From Tretioscincus oriximinensis (lineage: Eukaryota > Chordata > Lepidosauria > Squamata > Gymnophthalmidae), in contig JAJVDF010000028.1 of assembly GCA_022410635.1 (NCBI GenBank), positions 1,306,162-1,370,161 of the forward strand: a DNA stretch of 64,000 bases. Direction: 5' to 3'. Below the pieces are notes generated by a model. It did no database searches. It was given only the letters and a program-made list of their open reading frames with translations, and was not told the origin of the DNA. The number at the start of each line of letters is the position of its first letter. Within the stretch, counting starts at the first letter, position 1. Both the position numbers and the translations under genes were made by a program. This document shows, one piece after another, positions 11,501 to 22,870 of the stretch.

Positions 11501-12805
11501 AGTGAAGGATCAAAGAAACCAGGGCAACCCCCTCAATTTCAAGGCACCTATATGGCATCTCCCTGCTGGTGCAAACTCTTCCTGCCAGCCCTCCCCCCCA
11601 GCATGTAGCATCATACATTGTCCTGGAAGAGAAGGGATTTTCCCCTGCTCCTGCTGCCTTCAAGGTTTGGAGTGGGTATAAGTATAAATAAATAAATAAC
11701 AGGGCAGCAGGAGGACCCATTTCCAGCAATACCCCCACAAATCTGGGATAATTGCCCTCCTTGCTTCCCTATAACTATTTTCCTGAGTGTGGATATTTCC
11801 CAAAATTTTGAATGAAGGGCATTTTTTGTACTTAGTCTGTTTCCATGAATAGACCTTTTGTTATCTCAGTATAGGGCAGACAGCTCTGTACCAGGGTAAA
11901 CAGAATGACTTGAACTGGGGTGGTTTGCTTCTGGCATGGAAGAAGACCGCCTGCATTGGAATAACCTATTCTGCATTAACACATGCCAGCTGTGAATCTC
12001 ACGCCAGCTTCAGAACCAGTGCCAAAAGCTTCTTGGAAGCTCCACATGCAGGTTCAACAAAATATGGAATATCATCTCGTTTTCTACAGTGGCGTCTGCC
12101 TTATAGAATGTTCTTGCCTCTGATGCTTGTAAGTTGTGACAGTAACTTTGAGATCAGCACTTTTTTTTNAAAAAAAGGTCTATTTAGTTTCACTGAAGCA
12201 ATTCAGGTTTGTCCTTCAAAAAGTGACAGTATGCTGGTTTTCTATTTTCTTATAACTTGCTGTATAAGTAGGTACTCATAAGTTGCCTGCTAACCAGAAC
12301 ATGTGGAGCACTATGCATACAGAAGGATCAATGAGTAGGGTTGCAGCTCTCAAAATCTATAAGTACATGGCAAAGAAGCAAAGGTAGGACTGAATATGAG
12401 CTTGCCATATAACAAAAACCTCAAAAAAAACCCATCCAGAGAATGTGTTTCCACTGCTGCAGCAGAGTCTGCTTTGAAGTTACATGGTTCCACCAGAGTT
12501 CCCCCCCCCCCTTGTAGTATTGCCAGATGTTACCATGTCTCTGTGTGATGCCTGAGATGCCTGGCAAAGGCTTTTATGCTGAGATACCATCTGGAGGCAA
12601 TGCGGAGTGCTTCAGATGGCAGCACATGCCAACAAACATGGAAATGTGCTATGCCAGAAGGTCTGTGAAAGCATCTACTGAGGTACATGGAGGCACAGTC
12701 AGATATTTAACTGATTGATTGAAGACAGAAGTTTGTAATATTGTAGCATAATGCAACCATTGGATGTATTACAACCAACCCTGGTATGAGGATGCCATTG
12801 TTTGG
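11501..12805. other. Unassigned DNA with small simple repeats
   Basis: No gene was recognised. At 11,671-11,701 there is a short L2-type tail (GGGTATAAGTATAAATAAAT). At 12,161-12,176 a T-run meets an A-run with one undetermined base at 12,169. A run of C lies near 12,500-12,511. Open frames of up to 123 codons have no motif. Confidence 0.35.
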
Positions 12806-13176
12806 GTGCACTGAGGGTCCATAGGATGTTCAAGTAAGGTTTTCTTACCTGTTCTCAGGTGCCATTCACATGATGTACACAATGAGGTACTGTGGAGGCA
12901 GCCATCATGAGGGAGATTCTTCTGAAGTAAAGTGGGCAAAATCAGCTGCCCCTTTTCCACAGTTGTGCCAGGCAAAGCTTTGCTTACTTCAGAATTGGCT
13001 AAATGAAAAATCTTTTTAAAAAGATGACTACTGCAGCCTATTGTAAAAAAAATGGGGAAATTTAATCCACAGGGATTGTGTTTCTATGTTGACAAGGGAT
13101 TGGTTTGAAATTTGAACAGTACCAGAGAACAGGTAAGAAAACTTTCCCTGAACTCCTTAGGGGCCCTCAGCACATC
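12806..13176. mobile_element. Non-autonomous DNA element with ~52-bp inverted repeats
   Basis: The ends 12,806-12,857 and 13,125-13,176 are inverted copies of each other. The inner 19 bp are near perfect (GTTTTCTTACCTGTTCTC on the left strand, its complement GAGAACAGGTAAGAAAAC on the right), and the outer parts (CTGAGGGTCC against GGGCCCTCAG) match with a few changes. No transposase text lies between them. The inside includes the dispersed block also seen at 11.4 kb. Length and structure fit a MITE; superfamily and target duplication are not clear. Confidence 0.6.
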
Positions 13177-13499
13177 TGGACAATGACATCCACACACCAG
13201 CACTGATTACAACTATTTTTGTTTTTGTTTCAAAATATCTTTACTGCTTTTATTACTCTTAGAAAATACCATATATTATTGCACCAGTATCACACATTTT
13301 CAAAATATCATATATTATGGAATAAATCATTATATAAAATTCCAGTCATTACAGCTATTTGCCATGTTGGAGGAAGACCCTCAGGAGGAAGAAGGGAATA
13401 GCCTTCCCAGTGTCAATGGTTTAAGGCTTCTTCTTTTTTTCTCTGTCCATACAGGAACCTTAGGCTCATCATTGCTGTTGGCTGATATGGACAGAAACA
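13177..13499. other. Unassigned DNA
   Basis: No feature was recognised. The sequence is AT-rich with short frames only. Confidence 0.35.
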
Positions 13500-13746
13500 A
13501 GCTCCCCCCCGCCCCGAGGTGCATCTCTTCATCATCATTGAATTCTTCTAGAAGATCTTTGAAGACACACCTTTTTTATCTTGCCTTTGGCTGAAGAAAT
13601 GTCATTTTTGTCCTCACTTTTAGATATTGTTTTATACTGTTTTTAATTTCTTAATTTTGTTATTGATGTTTTATTGTTGGCCACCCAGAGACATTCTGGT
13701 ATAGGGCGGGGTATAAATATATATAAACGAATGAATGAATAAATAA
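13500..13746 (+). mobile_element. L2-type LINE 3' end
   Basis: The segment around 13,541-13,594 encodes SSRRSLKTHLFYLAFG, the usual C-terminal phrase of L2-type ORF2 (LKTHLF). A short 3' UTR follows, with GGTATAGGGCGGGGTATAAA and a tail of GAATGAATGAATAAATAA. Short tail repeats instead of poly(A) are typical of L2/CR1 LINEs. Only the last part of the protein is present. The family name L2 is inferred from the tail and the C-terminal motif. Confidence 0.72.
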
Positions 13747-15043
13747 GCTCTTGCCTTTTTTCTGCTGAAGGCCTTTTACCAATATGGCAATGCCCTGGAG
13801 AGCACCATCATGTCTCTCAATAATCGCCAGCTGGCTGTTCCATGATGCTGAATCACCACAATCAGACCCTGTAGCCAGTGGGCAGGAAATTAAACTGGCA
13901 TTGCAGGTAACAGGAATAACCCCTGTGGGGCCATTAGGTACCCTCTAGATGGTGGCCGTGAGCCATCCTGGTGAAGGGTTTAAAATGACAGATATGTTGA
14001 GGTATACGTTGCCCTGTTGTTAAATACTTAACTTTTGTTAAGACAAATGAAGATACCTGAAAAACAATATATACTTTAAGGGAACACCTGAGGTTAACAT
14101 TAAATGAAGACGAGCAGCTGTGATGGTCATTGAATTCTATTTCACATTAAGTTCAGGATGTTGGTGTGGATCCAAAACCATTTGTATATCCATGAGCTGC
14201 AAATCTTGCAAAATGTTTTTCTTTTGCGCTCCATCTTTCCTTCTTTTAAACCTTTCATTCCTTTCTGATGCAATCCACCTTCCTTAGTGAGCTCCAGAAA
14301 AACTAAAAGAAGAGATCCTCTCATTGTTGACGCTGCCCTGTGTATTCCCTTGGGGGAGGCTTTCCTGAGACAGATCAATAGACAGATAAATCAAGCAAAG
14401 AAATGCGTAGACACATCAGCAGTGGGATTTTTAGTCTAACTTATAACTTCTCCTGTCCACACAAACTAGCTGTTAACAGTGTTCGATTCTTCTGCTGCTA
14501 CAAAATTAAACATTAATTTTTAAATGATAGCTCCAGACAAATCAGGGGGAGGGGGCCACTGGCATTTATTTTTTAAAATTGTTTTCCCAGACAAAGAAAC
14601 AGGGCTGTTTGTATTTTAATAAAACCATAACTCAAATTAACAAGGGTCATATTAAACGTAATTATGCTTTGAAAAGCAGAATTTGGCCTGACAAACATTG
14701 GTTACACTTGCTAGTTATTGTTGTTATTGCTATCATTCCTCAGTTTACCTTTGCAATGTGATACAAATTCTGTCTTGACAAAGTTCTCTTGCCAAAATTC
14801 ACTTTTCATTGTTCTACTTCTGTCTTGAGGCATCATTCAGTGAATAGTTGTAATGATGTTATTAAAAGTGCTACAAAAAGTGGGCATACGTTCATGGCGT
14901 CAAGGCAAGGAAAGTTCTCAAAATGTCATGGCTGGAAACAAAGTTGATTTCTCCACTAATGCAACTCAAGCCAAGATCCAAAATTCTTACATTTGCACGT
15001 GCTATCCATATACTTGCCCATTCAAAAAGGTTGTCAGAGCAGG
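13747..15043. other. Unassigned AT-rich DNA
   Basis: No gene or known repeat was recognised. Short frames (78 codons at most on minus, 14,142-14,378) have no motif. Confidence 0.4.
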
Positions 15044-15312
15044 GAAGAAGAAGAATCTGGTTTTTTGTATCCCACTGTTCTCACCCAAAAAGAGTCAAAG
15101 TGGTTTGCAAGCTTGTTTTTCGGCAGAAGGCTTACATTCTATCTTTCCCACCAGGCTGTGATGGACCCCATTTATCTAATCACAATTTCTTTCTTTTAAA
15201 AAGCTGGCTTGGCTAGAGCTGAGGCCAGTAGAGAGTGCTCACCCCTATCCACAGCCGACAGAACTTCGAACCTGATCGCTGAAATATCAGGGTTCTTAGC
15301 CGCTGTACCATT
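15044..15312 (-). mobile_element. Squamate SINE, minus strand
   Basis: The copy reads from its 3' tail (AAGAAGAAGAATCTGG) through the shared body (GAGTCAAAGTGGTTTGCAAG, GGCAGAAGGCTTACATTCTA, TTTCCCACCAGGCTGTGATG) and on to CTGGCTTGGCTAGAGCTGAG. Related copies lie at 38.0, 48.5 and 49.2 kb, and a related copy with a clear tRNA-like head lies at 27.7 kb. It ends where a CR1 tail begins. Confidence 0.78.
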
Positions 15313-15316
15313 GTGA

Positions 15317-15575
15317 ACATAAGAACATAAGAAGAGCCATACTGGATTGGGCCAGAACCCATCTAGTCCAGCGTTCTGTCTCATACAGAGAGCCATCAGA
15401 TGCACCTGGGCAGTCTGATCAGAGGAAAGCAAAATATGCACCTATTCATGACTCCCTGCAAATGGTATTTCAGGAGTCTTGCCTGTTGCTCCATCCCAGA
15501 GGCAACATCCAGACATCCATCCTAGTACCAGTTTATACCCTTGGTATCTCACTTGTGCTCCAAGTGAGAGGGAAT
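15317..15575 (-). mobile_element. CR1 3' end, minus strand
   Basis: Starts with the tail complement GAACATAAGAACATAAGAAG, then CATCTAGTCCAGCGTTCTGT and CCATCAGATGCACCTGGGCA, and fades after ATCCATCCTAGTACC. It abuts the SINE at 15,044-15,312. Confidence 0.85.
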
Positions 15576-16715
15576 AAGAATATACAAATGACTCTTCCGG
15601 ATAGTACAAACAATCCATCAACTCAGTATTCTATTCTTACATTAGTCATTCATAACTACAATTAGTTTTATAGAAATGGATGTTCATGAAATAGTTTATG
15701 AATTTGGATAGTAGGAAACTGGTCTAAGTGAAGAAGGTCCAAATTATTCTGAAACAGTATTTGTCACCTGCTCTGTTAGCCCATTCTAGGTAGCCTAGTC
15801 CAGGGATTAAGAGCCCTTCACATTTGTGCAGCCCTCAGTGCTGACATCCTGACCCTAAACTGAGAAATGAAAGTTCTCAGGCTTTGGATTTCAGGGATGC
15901 ACCAACTTTCTGTGTCACTTCAAGTAGTGCTTCTGAAATATCTCCCCTATTATATTCTGGTGTGCAGAATGCAAGCTACATGCTTTTGTTTGACTATACA
16001 GAGCTTGGTTTGCTGGTAAACCTCACTGTAGAGATTTATTGATTTGCACCCCTATGCTAATGTATAATTTGTCCAATGTGGGCATGCAGGCATCTATATC
16101 TCTTTGTACATGATAACTGTATAAGATAATAGTACGTGTAGAATTTTTTTTATTTCAACAGAACTCAGTGAAACACATATTTCTGAACTACTTCAAGTTA
16201 CGAAACTGGTGTGCATTATTTGAGAACGTAAATGAAATACTGCTAACTGAGAGATCAGGAAGCAAGGGTGAAGTTTGTTTGAAGCCTTGCTATTTCAATT
16301 TGCTGAATGATATTTTGGGCTCAAATGGAGCCCAAAATATTTTTAGCTCGAACAGGTCCATGTACTAATGAATGGCTATCCAGCTTGAACCAATCCAAAG
16401 TCCAGCCCTCAAATGAAGAAAACACTATATAACATTCTGATTTCAAGCATACATACAAAGAATTTGGGTGGGACTAGAAGCCACAGTTATATTCCATCTT
16501 TCATCTGTCTAATAAATGCACAAATAAAATAAAATGAAGAGCATTTGGTCACCAACAATTTCTGAATGAGCAAATTTGCAGCCCTTTTGCCTTTCCTTGA
16601 CCTAGACTAAGTTTTCTTTCTTGTGCTGATTGAGTTCCTCCGACTGAAAGACATGTAAATTTGGCAGTGCAAAAGTAAGGAAACACAGCTTCGTCACCTC
16701 TCTCTGAGTCACAGC
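15576..16715. other. Unassigned AT-rich DNA
   Basis: No gene or known repeat was recognised. A near-perfect inverted repeat lies at about 16,310-16,345 (ATTTTGGGCTC, then GAGCCCAAAAT), which could form a hairpin. Confidence 0.4.
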
Positions 16716-16845
16716 ATTTAGTTAACCTGGCCTTTGTCTGAAAAACAGCCCCCTTTTCCTTATTTTCAGGCATTGTTGTTTAAAAATATTAAATTATGTT
16801 TTTACTGTTAATCGCTCTGAGACCTTCAGGTATATTTGTATTTAT
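16716..16845 (+). repeat. L2-type LINE 3' end, plus strand
   Basis: TTAACCTGGCCTTTGTCTGA corresponds to the C-terminal coding text seen also at 48.05 and 52.67 kb. It is followed by GTTAATCGCTCTGAGACCTT and GTATATTTGTATTTATTTAC. It is directly followed by an inverted second copy. Confidence 0.65.
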
Positions 16846-16990
16846 TTACATTTCATACCACCCTATACCCGAAGGTCTCAGGGCAGTTAACAATAGAAAT
16901 AAACATATTAATGTATTAAAATCAAATTAACATATTAAAACAACAGTATTTGAAAGGAGGGAAGGGAGAAATGCAAATAAAATAATTTTA
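16846..16990 (-). repeat. L2-type LINE 3' end, minus strand
   Basis: CATACCACCCTATACCCGAA and GGTCTCAGGGCAGTTAACAA are the reverse of the usual L2-type tail region. With the preceding copy this makes a tail-to-tail inverted pair. Confidence 0.7.
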
Positions 16991-17879
16991 TTCCATCTGG
17001 CAGTTTATCATTCCATTCAAAATCATTCCATAATTTCTACAGCAATATATTCAAATACTTTAAAAAATGGGAGAATGTTAAAAAATATTTTTTTAAAAAA
17101 GATCCTCCATGTTTCAAAAGGCTCATGATATTATTATTTTTTGCTCTTGAAACGATAAAGATTCAATTTCTAATCTAGCTTAATTTTTTTCTTCTGTCTC
17201 ACTCCTCTTTGAATGTGCCAAGTTCATTAGATCTCCTCCCATGTATAAATCTGGTCCATCAAACCACAATTTGCATTGTCAGCTCCTATGAGTGAAATCT
17301 ATNGCAGCTACAAAGCTGTCCCACTTTTGCTTTTGTAGCAACTTTTAGACCACAATAACCATCATCACTTTAAAAAAGGCAGATCCATTACATTCCCTCT
17401 GTTCCTGCAGCTCCACATTAAGCTAATATTATCTATTCCCCAAGTGGAAAAAACCCCTTCCAGTCCTATCAATTATTAATTCCTTGCTTGCAGCTAATGT
17501 TTTGTTTGAATTATTTAAATGCATCTTCATTTATCAATAAACATAAAATGTTAAACAAAGAATACTGATGAAGGGCATTATTTAAACCGTAACATTTTAT
17601 GAGATTATTCCAAGTGCCTTTTTTTGATTTATTAGCGCAATATGCTTTATAATTATTTTTCATTTCTTAAAACAAAATAATATCAAACAAACAAACAAAA
17701 AAGCTCATGTATCTAGGGATCACCAAGAGATCTGGACATTTACTGAATACTTTCACCATACTATGGTTTCTTAAAAAGAAAATGACATGTAATCCACGGC
17801 AAACCCCCATTACATTATATGAGAAAATTCTAGACACAGATAAAAGTAAGATAATTTATAATAAAAGCCAAGTGCAATT
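16991..17879. other. Unassigned AT-rich DNA; possible conserved element 17,490-17,660
   Basis: No gene was recognised. The part around 17,490-17,660 is non-repetitive and has many AT-rich homeodomain-like words (ATTTAAATG, TTTATTAGCG), as vertebrate conserved non-coding elements often do. This is a guess from composition only. One undetermined base lies at 17,303. Confidence 0.25.
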
Positions 17880-18002
17880 AAGAACATAAGAAGAGCCATA
17901 CAGAATCGGGCCAGAGAACCCATCTAGTCTAGCATTCTTTCTCACACAGAGGCCCACCAGATGCACCTGGGCAGTCTGAACAGGAGAAGGCAAAATATAC
18001 AC
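17880..18002 (-). mobile_element. CR1 3' end, minus strand (short)
   Basis: Tail complement AGAACATAAGAAGAGCCATA, then CATCTAGTCTAGCATTCTTT and CACCAGATGCACCTGGGCAG. It stops after GGCAAAATATACAC, so about 120 bp remain. Confidence 0.82.
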
Positions 18003-18159
18003 TAAATAATGAACTAATTATTAGTATTATTGAGACACAGTATTCATTCCTGTTTGATTTTTTATGCAATAAAATAATGGAATTAATCAATTTAAAGTGA
18101 AGATTAATATTTTTGGCTTATATGGTTTGGGGATAGCAGATTTTATTTTTTTCTTTCAT
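18003..18159. other. AT-rich spacer before the Penelope-like element
   Basis: No feature was recognised. The upstream boundary of the Penelope-like remnant is not certain and may fall in this interval. Confidence 0.3.
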
Positions 18160-19308
18160 ATCATTGTCTAGTCCAACTATTCAAATGTGCTCTGATCTAA
18201 GAGATGAGGCACTGTCTACAGAGAGGGCACACTATCTGTCTTGATCTAAACTCAACAATATCGATAGTACTAATGATTTTGTTAACTAGATAAATCAAAT
18301 TCATCCATGCATCAAGTTCTCAGCTGCACATAGTTTTTCTCATGTAAATTTCCTTGACACAACTATTGTAGTTGATGATACTAGAAAGATTGTTATCAAA
18401 CCATATCATAAACCTACAGATCGAAACTCATATTTACATTACTATTCACACCACTCGAGACGGCTTAAAGATAGCTTGCCCTATAGTCAACCAGTATGTC
18501 TTTGTAGAAACTCTACAGATTATAACACATTTCCTCAAGAAGCCAAGATCATGCTTAAACAATTCCAAGATAGGGTTTATCCGCTGTCAGTACTATCCAG
18601 AGCATGGGATAGAATGAATACACTTGGATAGAAAAGATACACTGATCCCTAAGACCAGAAATTTCAAAGACAGATTATGCCTGGGATTAAATTTTGGTCC
18701 CCTAGAATATAATTTTTTTTAAAAAAAAATTTAAACACTGGAATATTCTCCAAGGCATCCAAGATTGCAATAACTACCCCTGGATAGGTTTTCGTAGACC
18801 TCCTACTATGGGATAGACACTAGTACACTCAGACAGTCTATGTAAACCACCACCACCCATGAAGAGACCAGGCCATGTACACATTGTAAAGCCTATGATA
18901 AGGCTTGGAATACATCTGAACTGATCCATCCAGTTACCAACAAAGTATGGCACCTTACTCAGATTTAACATGTGCTATGAGAAATTGTGTATATATAATT
19001 ATGTGCAAATGTACATATCTATATGTTGGGATGACAATACATCCAGTTAAAAACTAAATACTAGAACTTGTATCCAAAATTACACACAGGCATACAGATG
19101 CACTTTTAGTACAACACTTTTTAGAGTGAGGCCACAACCCTAGAGATTTTAAATTTTTAGTGATTTTTCACGTTCAAAAATGGCCTCACAATACATGAAA
19201 ATGAAAACAAAATTACTACAAGAAGAGGCTAAATGGTTTCATGGACTTGACACTTTTAATACCCCATGGGGTTTAATCTCTGATTGGGATCTGACATGTT
19301 TTTTATAA
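18160..19308 (+). pseudogene. Penelope-like element: RT end and GIY-YIG endonuclease
   Basis: A decayed plus-strand coding region of a Penelope-like retroelement. Reading across frame breaks, the order is: the late reverse transcriptase text (VNFLDTTIVVDD, KPYHKPTDRNSYLHYYSHHS, LKDSLPYSQ) near 18,350-18,490; a linker with LKQFQDRVYPLSVLSRAWDR near 18,555-18,615; and the GIY-YIG domain at 18,983-19,140 (CVYIIMCKCTYLYVGMT, with the YVG-type motif, then VSKITHRHTDALLVQHFLE and GHN). The end WFHGLDTFNTPWGL, DWDLTCFL fits the usual C-terminus, and the TAA stop is at 19,306-19,308. In a live element the protein reverse transcribes the RNA and the GIY-YIG domain nicks DNA. Stops and frameshifts make it dead. 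The family (Neptune-like or other) cannot be decided here. Confidence 0.88.
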
Positions 19309-19900
19309 AATAGGATTTTTAAATTTATCTGTAGATAATAAGAATCCATATATAGGAAATTATTTTATAAGATATATATGTATGCTTACATTAGCAGCAT
19401 ATGGTTATTTATAAAATATTACACTGCAGATCTTTTATTATGTCTATTAGGAGATGGGCACTTTAAATGAAGTTAGATATACCTAAGATGTATTTCAGGT
19501 GGCCACCATGAAACCTATATCTGAGAGTGTGTTACTAGGTTAGATGTGGCTTCAGGTGGTTGGCATCGCCTCCAAACTAGGAACAAAGATGTTAAAACAT
19601 CAAAACCTATGTAGGTATCATTTACTAACATACTTCTTTCTTTTGGAATATATTGTGATATGTTTTTACATCTAGTTTATATATATATATATGTGTATAG
19701 GTTCCAGTGATAAACACGAACAAAACAAAACAACCTGAGAATATTTGTGCACAGGTCATTATGCTATACTTCACTCTATACATACAGGCTGACAATATGG
19801 ACTATTGTGTTCCTTTTCCCATTGTATGATGACCTATTTCTACATGCCTGTGTATATACGTATTAGTGTTGGAGGCGATTTTTATCTTGCCTGTGTATGT
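19309..19900 (+). mobile_element. Probable 3' region of the Penelope-like element
   Basis: Sequence directly after the stop codon. It contains a hammerhead-like relic at 19,577-19,617 and an 11-bp inverted repeat (ATCGCCTCCAA at 19,565-19,575, complement at 19,869-19,879). Penelope-like elements often carry inverted terminal copies and ribozymes, so these fit, but the true 3' border is unknown. A TA repeat lies at 19,678-19,692. Confidence 0.55.
19577..19617 (+). ncRNA. Hammerhead-ribozyme-like relic
   Basis: Helix II can form from GATGT (19,588-19,592) and ACATC (19,597-19,601) around TAAA. The three A that follow stand where GAA is expected (the G is changed to A). Helix III forms from ACCT (19,605-19,608) and AGGT (19,613-19,616) around ATGT, which keeps the A15.1-U16.1 pair and puts A at the cleavage position 19,617. 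The 5' part of the core (CTGANGA) is decayed to CTAGGAACAAA. So the second half of the ribozyme is recognisable and the first half is not; it should be inactive. Confidence 0.45.
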
Positions 19901-22000
19901 TTGTTATTAGGATTATATTATACACTAAATTATTTTTGATCTCGTCATACACAAGGTTATATGCTGCCCTATTTGTATAGTAGCTTTTCTCGGGGGATAC
20001 AGTTTCTTCCATATTTTACGTAGTCGAACTATATTATGATATGCCATGTGGAAATTGCCTGCTAGCGTTGTGAGACCCAGCTCTGTTTCATGATCCTGCG
20101 GCTGCCTGTTGTTCTGCAACAAGATAAGAAGCTTTAGGGTGACCACTAGCACTATTTCACATGAAAAAACAGCAATGGTAAGTAGCAAATAAACCATAGC
20201 AGCCTCAAAATCTTGGGTGATTTTAAAAGGAAACTTTTACTCTTTGATATCACCAATCAGGCAATAAAGGGAGCCAGAGCCAATGACAGAAAGGATACAG
20301 TATCATGTTCTGGATATGTGACTCAATAGGACTTTGGCTCAGGGAAGTAGCCTTTGCAGCAGGGCAAAGAATGAAAGCCAGCTGTTTTCCTGTTCTAGAG
20401 ATCAGTTGTTCACACATTTGCTGGCACAATCCTGGAGACCAGCCACATGGTTATTGCTGGCTTGATTAGGCTAGAACAGGGGAGGGGAAAATGAAGAAAC
20501 TGAAGGCAGCAATCAGAAGGGAAAAAAGTCACTTTAATCTGGTCAGGGGTTTACGTTCGAGCAGAAAAGAGGCACGAAGGAAATGACATTGAGGCATCAG
20601 GTGATTGGAGACAGGCTGGGGTCAGGCAGATCAGATGCTACAAAACTCTCCCAGGCTCCTTCTCAGTCCATGACAACTTTCTTTCTTCTGATGGAGTACT
20701 AACTTCACTCTGCTTTCAGTTCATTTCTGATAGAGAAATCCCCAGCAAATGCCTGGGCTTGTAAGAAAAGTAGAAATGGAAACTGCTTTGTTTGGATTAA
20801 TGGCAAGAGTTGGGTTCATCTTGAAGGTAAGCCATTTTCTAACTTGTTTAAAAAGCCAGTTAGAATGCAACCTAATGCATGTATTTTTCAAATCATTTGA
20901 TCTAATGCAATGATATTTCAGTGCACATTTTGTATTTTGTATTTTATATATATGTTAAATAGAGTGACTTTGTAGTTTTACCATATTACTTTCTTAATTC
21001 CAGGTTAGAATAGCCTTGTATCAATGAAGCAGTAGTTGATAATCTTTTGTAACTCACTTACGTTACATATAACACTAGACGTTTAGCACCACAAAATATT
21101 AACAGTGGAACATCCTTCCAGCTTTGGCCCAGGTGTTCACTTTTCCTTGTTCTACTTGTGTAGTTGCCTTCCGCTCTTCTCAAGTAACAGACTGAACTTA
21201 TTGCATTAAGAATACTTCAGGAAGTGTGACTACAACTATTTATTATGTGCTAATTTGCAATTATCTGAACCCAATGCTTCTCTGTGGTGGTACCTACCTT
21301 CTGGAATAGTCTTCCTTCTTGCATTTGTCAGCCATTCACACAAATCTTTTAGGTCCATACTGGAAATTCACACTTTTAGTTAGTTCTCCCTTGACCCTAT
21401 TCCTTCCTTCATCACTGATAAAATTTCATTTTTTTGTTACAAATTCTGATTCAAAAAGAAAGAGTCCCCAAACTAAACTCCTTCGAGTTGCATTCCCCCC
21501 CCCCTCTTTACTGTTAACTCAATGACTTATTTTGCTTCTGTTCCTTCTCAGTTATAGGTTTGGCCCTTTATATCATGTTATTCTCCATACGTTGATCTTT
21601 TTAATCCCTCCACATCGATGATTTTTTAAACTTCAAAGTCTGCAGTTAGAAGTCCACCTTCTATTTCTTGTAAAAAAAGTCTATAAAACTGTTGTTCTGA
21701 TCAAAAAGTTAGCTTATCTCTTTCAATTAAGTCAATCAGTTTCATTAACCAATCCTTTGTCAAGGGAGTTTGTTCTTTTTTCTATCTCTGACCACAGATA
21801 GGATTTCAGGTTTACTCTCTATGACCAGAAGAAGACAATTGGCAAAAAATTCTGAATTTATAAAAGTGTTCTGTAGCAGCTGCTGGGTACCATGTTCCCA
21901 AGGGTAACAGGAATGAATATTCTAGTTTCCACTGGAGCTGTCTGAATTTCCCTCATGCTGGTTGAATTGGCCAGGAGTTTAATAATACTGGGAAGTGTTA
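19901..22000. other. Unassigned DNA
   Basis: About 2.1 kb without a recognised gene or repeat. A 90-codon minus frame (19,925-20,197) has a hydrophobic start but no known motif. A run of C lies near 21,495-21,505. Confidence 0.35.
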
Positions 22001-22870
22001 CATCCTGAGTCCAGCTCACAGGACTTTCTGGGGCTCTGGGAAGTAGATGGGGAAGCAGACTAATGGCTAGCTGGATACTGCTGCGATGATGTTAAATATA
22101 TACAGCTAATCCATACTGGCTTTGAGTTATGATAGATATCCAGGCTTTCCCCCAGTAAGGAATTCCTGGGGCCTAACTTTGCTAGGCCTGAAAGATAGAA
22201 ATTACCCAACCTTTTCACTCAGAAAACTTGGGGACCTTAAGCCATGTGCTTAGGCCTGACAGATAGAAAGGGCTAAAGAAAAAGATTATGACACCAGCTG
22301 GTATTTAAACTCCAGCCAGAGGAGGCATGGAAAAAGGGTTACATCAGATTGCAAGCAAAGACAATGATTGGAGGAGGGTGTGTCCAAGCAGGTCAGGTGG
22401 TCAGAAATATCCCATGCTGCTTTGGCCTGAGATGCCTTCCTGTCTCTGTTGGAGAAGAAGGTCCTTGCCATGCAGTGTTCTATATGGTCGTCTCCATCTT
22501 GGCATGCCCTGGGGCTCACGATCAAGGGATTAATCACCATGGATACAAAGTGACCAGAGCAAAGATTAGCCAGGTTACTGATTACCAAAAACTGGTGAGA
22601 GAGGAATGAAGGACCGAAATATTGCTTTTTAAAAACACAGACTAGAAGATATTTCTGTAACCAAAAAGGGGCTATTTGGGTAAAACAGAGTAACCACAGG
22701 GAAGCCAGAAGCACTTATGGAGAAATAAGGCAGCATTCTTGAGGAACTATGTTTGGAACTGAGCATCAGCAGGTATCCTGAGGGTAGAGAATTTGGACTT
22801 ATTCTTGTGTTGGCTGACATGTGTGGAAGCGCCTCCTTCCTACCAAAGCCAGACTCCAAAGTGGCAGATC
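22001..22870. other. Unassigned block with internal duplication
   Basis: The block is less AT-rich than its surroundings. TAGGCCTGAAAGATAGAAA (near 22,182) recurs as TAGGCCTGACAGATAGAAAG (near 22,250). TGTTACATCC near 21,999 could be the start of an LTR, but no matching CA end or second copy was seen. Open frames here (142 codons at most) carry no known motif. Confidence 0.25.

Noticed and set aside
19678..19692. TA repeat as a possible promoter TATA region
   Set aside because: It is a simple repeat inside the probable 3' region of the Penelope-like element.
22286..22714. 142-codon minus-strand frame
   Set aside because: Plus-strand frames overlap it, there is no motif, and the block contains a short internal duplication that looks repetitive.
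22001..22870. Solo LTR of an endogenous retrovirus
   Set aside because: A TG start is possible, but there is no CA end, no second copy, no primer-binding site and no clear target duplication.
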